Source: Neckera pumila (Eukaryota; Streptophyta; Bryopsida; Hypnales; Neckeraceae). From it: a stretch of 64,000 bases of DNA. The notes below the pieces were generated by a model. It did not search any database. It saw only the letters and a program-made list of their open reading frames with translations, and was not told the DNA's origin. The stretch covers positions 20,505,660-20,569,659 of the forward strand of contig OZ018414.1 in assembly GCA_963969595.1 (NCBI GenBank), written 5' to 3'. Position numbers and translations under genes: made by a program. Shown here piece by piece: positions 61,313 through 64,000 of the stretch. Position 1 is the stretch's first letter; each line of letters begins with the position of its first letter.

Positions 61313-61740
61313 TTAAACATTACACATTGATTTTGGCAAGGGATTGACCGGTAATTTAGACGATGCCTACAACACTGTAAGGTAGGATGATCTAAAAGCA
61401 ATTGGCTTCTTCAAATCAACCCTACAAAATGGTACTGAATAGATATGAGTTGGTCTTTAAATGGATCACTTTAGTCATTGATTGAACCCCCCAAAAAAGT
61501 ATTCTTAATTGCAAGAGCCAGTCATTGGCCTTGATTTCTTCAAATCACTTTAGAAGTTGTAAATGAACGCATTTTGGGAGACCTAGGGTCACAAATAGGT
61601 ATCTACAATAGAAATCTTAGGAAATTCATAACTAATTAAAAAATGCTTCAAAAAATATTAAACCACTTGTGTTACGTTCTTCATCCATTTTTCTTTCTCA
61701 AAAATAAGTGAAAAATATTTCTATTCATGCAAACCTACAA
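61313..61740. other. AT-rich spacer
   Basis: No feature was recognised. Confidence 0.4.
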
Positions 61741-62723
61741 AAAAGGCGGACCAGCCCTTAAATGGTCGCTTTTAGAGCATCCTACTCTAGAGGGAAAGTT
61801 TGTTGGAAACCACGAGTGCAGATTAAATTTTCAAAGCGTGCAAACACGACCGAATCCCGCGTTCGCCAGACCTCGCAGCAAAAGAACAGACACAACGAAT
61901 ATAACCCGCGCATATTCACAGCAGCAAAATCCGAACGAAATCCGAACGACCAAAAGCAGCCCCAAACGAACCCCAAAGGAGCCGAACCACGCGGTCACAG
62001 GGGGTAACTGTGGACGTGGACGGTCCTCGATGGGCGGGGTACACGCCATTAGGGATCACCGTGGACGTCGACAGCCACAAAGGTAACCGCGGTCACCGAT
62101 TTCGTCGGAACGTGCCAGGCAATTCCGCTCCATCGGAGAAGCGAGCGAAAGCAAGAGCGACGGAGCCAGCCTGCCAACGGGGGCGGGCGGCAGCTACTCC
62201 GGCTCTTTCCGCGCATGCCCGACGTTTTCTTAATCGCTCGTCTCGTCAGTCATCACCGCGTCTTCGAGAGCTCTCCATCCGCCCCTCTCATGCCCCAAAC
62301 CGTTCACTCTTCTGGCAGATCTCGCCTCCTTTTCGCATTGATTGGATGGTCGGGGCAGCAACTCTAGGGTAGATCTGGATCTCTCCGCATTCGTTTGGTT
62401 GATTTCGAGAGCGGGAGACGATCGCTTGTACAAGATTTCGCTACTTTCGTTTGGAGAGTTTTTTTCATTGGTTAGGGTATTGTTTTTTTTGGGAAAAAAA
62501 GAGTATAGTGTAGGCGAGATCGTTTGGAGAGTATAGTGTGGGTGAGAGATGGTGTGACGGGTGTTGGAGGTGGGGTGTGGGGTGGGGTGGGACCCGATGG
62601 ATGGAGAGGGGAGATAGTTCGATCCAAGGTCGTGCGAGTGGAACCAGCGACGCTTGAAACAGGGGATGCATGCCACCTGCACTCGGTTGAATGCATTCGT
62701 TGTGCTGCATCGCGCCAGTTCCC
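61741..62723 (+). promoter_or_regulatory. GC-rich island: probable promoter and 5' UTR of the ORP gene
   Basis: Base composition changes sharply from AT-rich to CpG-rich at about 61800 and stays so into the coding exon. A purine-rich stretch (about 62500-62600, many GGTG/GAGA phrases) fits a 5' leader. The overlapping frames on both strands have no known domain and are treated as by-products. No TATA box could be assigned. Confidence 0.5.
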
Positions 62724-63446
62724 ATGGAAAAGGATGGAGGGAAAGGGGGTGGCAAGATGTTTACCTCCTCTTCGGAGCCCAGCAGTCCGCATCGATCTTC
62801 GAAGGACCGTCAGAATAATGTGATTTCAGCTAAGGTGATTACGAATAATAGTAGTAATCATACCGGGCCGGCTGCTGCTGCTACGGGTCCTCCCGGCTCG
62901 AGCCGATCCATGGCGTCGTCGTTGGCGTTGCCACCCTTGCCGAAAAGCAACAACAACAACAACAACAACAACGGAGGGGCTGTTGCGGTGAATGGCAGTG
63001 ATGATCGGGTGGACGCGCCTCCATCTGCCGGGGCCGGGAAGGTTTTTACGGTCACGCCGGAGGGAGGCATGAAGACGGCCACGAATTTCTCTGGGGAGCA
63101 TTTTCAGGTGGTGGATACGAAGGCGGGCGCGACGGCGCAAGGGGGAGCGCTCAATATTGCAGGGATTTTGCATAAGTGGGTGAATTACGGGAAGGGCTGG
63201 CGGCCGAGGTGGTTTGCGCTTAAGGATGGCGTGTTTTCTTACTACAAGGTCCACGGGCACGATAAGGTCACCGTGAATGACAACCGGTTCAAGAACTTCC
63301 GAATTATTGGGGAGGAGGCGCAGAAATTCATGAAGAAGCAGAAGCCCACTCATACGCATACTCATACGCATACGCATACGCACGTGCAAAATCGGGATAG
63401 CACTGATAAGAGCCAATTCAAAGCGTCCGGAGAGATTCATCTTAAG
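62724..63446 (+). CDS. Oxysterol-binding-protein-related protein (ORP), first coding exon, partial
   Basis: ORPs bind sterols or phosphoinositides and exchange lipids at membrane contact sites. The ~241 residues present start MEKDGGKGGGKM, then a Ser/Asn/Gly-rich disordered stretch with eight Asn in a row. The start of a PH domain follows: NIAGILHKWVNYGKGWRPRW (residues ~145-164), FALKDGVFSYYKVHG, and GEIHLK just before a GTGAGT donor. Plant ORPs carry such an N-terminal PH domain, with GEIHLKVSSIRES-type sequence across this junction. The ORD lipid-binding domain must lie beyond the window. The in-frame ATG at 62691 is an alternative start; 62724 is preferred for its context and plant-like N-terminus. 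Within the PH loop is an odd THTHTHTHTHTHTH run from a CATACG repeat at 63351-63381. Confidence 0.88.
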
Positions 63447-64000
63447 GTGAGTTGGTAGACGTGGTATTCAGATTCAATTTGTGTTCGGATCTGTACAATG
63501 AAATTCGATCCTGAAATTCACTTGCACATTTTAACGATAACTAAAGTGGAGCTATTCTCAAGATTTTTGCTATATGAAGTAGTGAGTGGTCAGAGTGTGG
63601 AAAGTTGTGAAATCAACGCCCTGTCCAAGAAGCGACATACTCAAAGATTCATTCATGGCTAAATTGAGTTGCGTAACTTCTCTGCGCTTATTATTCGTCG
63701 ACTGTCTTGTCATATGCACTTGTCGAATTGGTAAACTTCGTGGAGACCTGGTTATTTGATAGGTTCACTTCACTTCTAGTGCCGTGCTGATCTCGTTCAT
63801 TTTATCAGTCGGATCGCTCTGTATTTTGAAGTAGTTGCCGTCTTTGAACAATCTTCTGTGTTCGTTTTATTGTCATCAGAGCTTGTGTCAACGTTAGGGT
63901 TTCGTTCTTTCTTAGCCTGAAGCAGTCGAAGTTTCGTTTTCCTTGTGTGCAAGAGTAACGACTACGAATTCGTTATATCATTCTTGTTTCGGTTAGTGTG
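63447..64000 (+). other. Intron 1 of the ORP gene (start)
   Basis: It begins at the GTGAGTTGG donor; the frame closes at once (TAG). No plausible next PH-domain exon was seen before the window ends, so the intron is at least ~550 bp. Confidence 0.65.

Noticed and set aside
61727..62372. Several 60-120 codon frames on both strands upstream of ORP
   Set aside because: They overlap each other in a GC-rich island where long frames arise by chance; no domain was recognised, so they are treated as promoter/5' UTR.

Overview
This window looks like nuclear DNA of a land plant or close streptophyte relative. It is AT-rich, genes are sparse and intron-bearing, and the three recognisable genes are plant-type. 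The species cannot be named. A non-flowering lineage is possible because many repeats have TTAA-bounded, piggyBac-like ends, which are unusual for flowering plants; that is inference. About 90% of the window is old transposon-derived or unrecognised AT-rich sequence.

Only three genes are supported. (1) A four-exon thymidine kinase on the minus strand (20325-22463) has an intact P-loop, the GIDEAQF motif, zinc-ligand Cys/His residues and a presequence-like N-terminus. (2) A 13-exon WD40-like protein lies on the minus strand (42304-46832). (3) The first coding exon of a plant oxysterol-binding-protein-related protein is at the right edge on the plus strand (62724-63446); it carries the start of a PH domain and the gene continues past the window. 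They are unrelated housekeeping genes separated by repeat blocks, with no operon-like arrangement.

The rest is a layered repeat landscape. Family 1 (F1) has TTAA-bounded elements of roughly 0.4-0.9 kb plus one 2.5 kb member. Its ends read TTAACCCCTAAAGGACCAAG, and whole or broken copies occur near 651, 2780, 4280, 8854, 10704, 14796, 15256, 15778, 16389, 25627, 26639, 27720, 28264, 30424, 45990, 47548, 54648 and 60783. Family 2 (F2) has CATTAG...CTAATG inverted ends, is 224-291 bp long, and occurs at 16581, 23589, 53724 and 56636; a related element is at 10105. At three F2 insertions the window itself contains a related empty site, and all three comparisons show no target-site duplication. 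Other structures are two adjacent ~1 kb fold-backs (17834-19810), two copies of another fold-back family (6818 and 49768), a Harbinger-like element with TAA duplications (51135-52292), a large composite inverted-repeat element (56523-59040), and a dispersed repeat (F3) whose end has grown into a ~320 bp TAAC microsatellite.

Region by region: 1-17.1 kb is F1 elements and relics; 17.8-19.8 kb is the twin fold-backs; 20.1-23.9 kb is the thymidine kinase and a duplicated copy of its upstream region; 25.6-30.8 kb is a second F1 cluster; 31-42 kb is AT-rich with low-complexity blocks and no gene; 42.3-46.8 kb is the WD40 gene; 47.5-61.3 kb is mixed repeats; 61.7-64 kb is a GC-richer island leading into the ORP gene. 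No CRISPR array, rRNA or intact tRNA gene was seen. Positions were counted by eye and may be off by a base or two.
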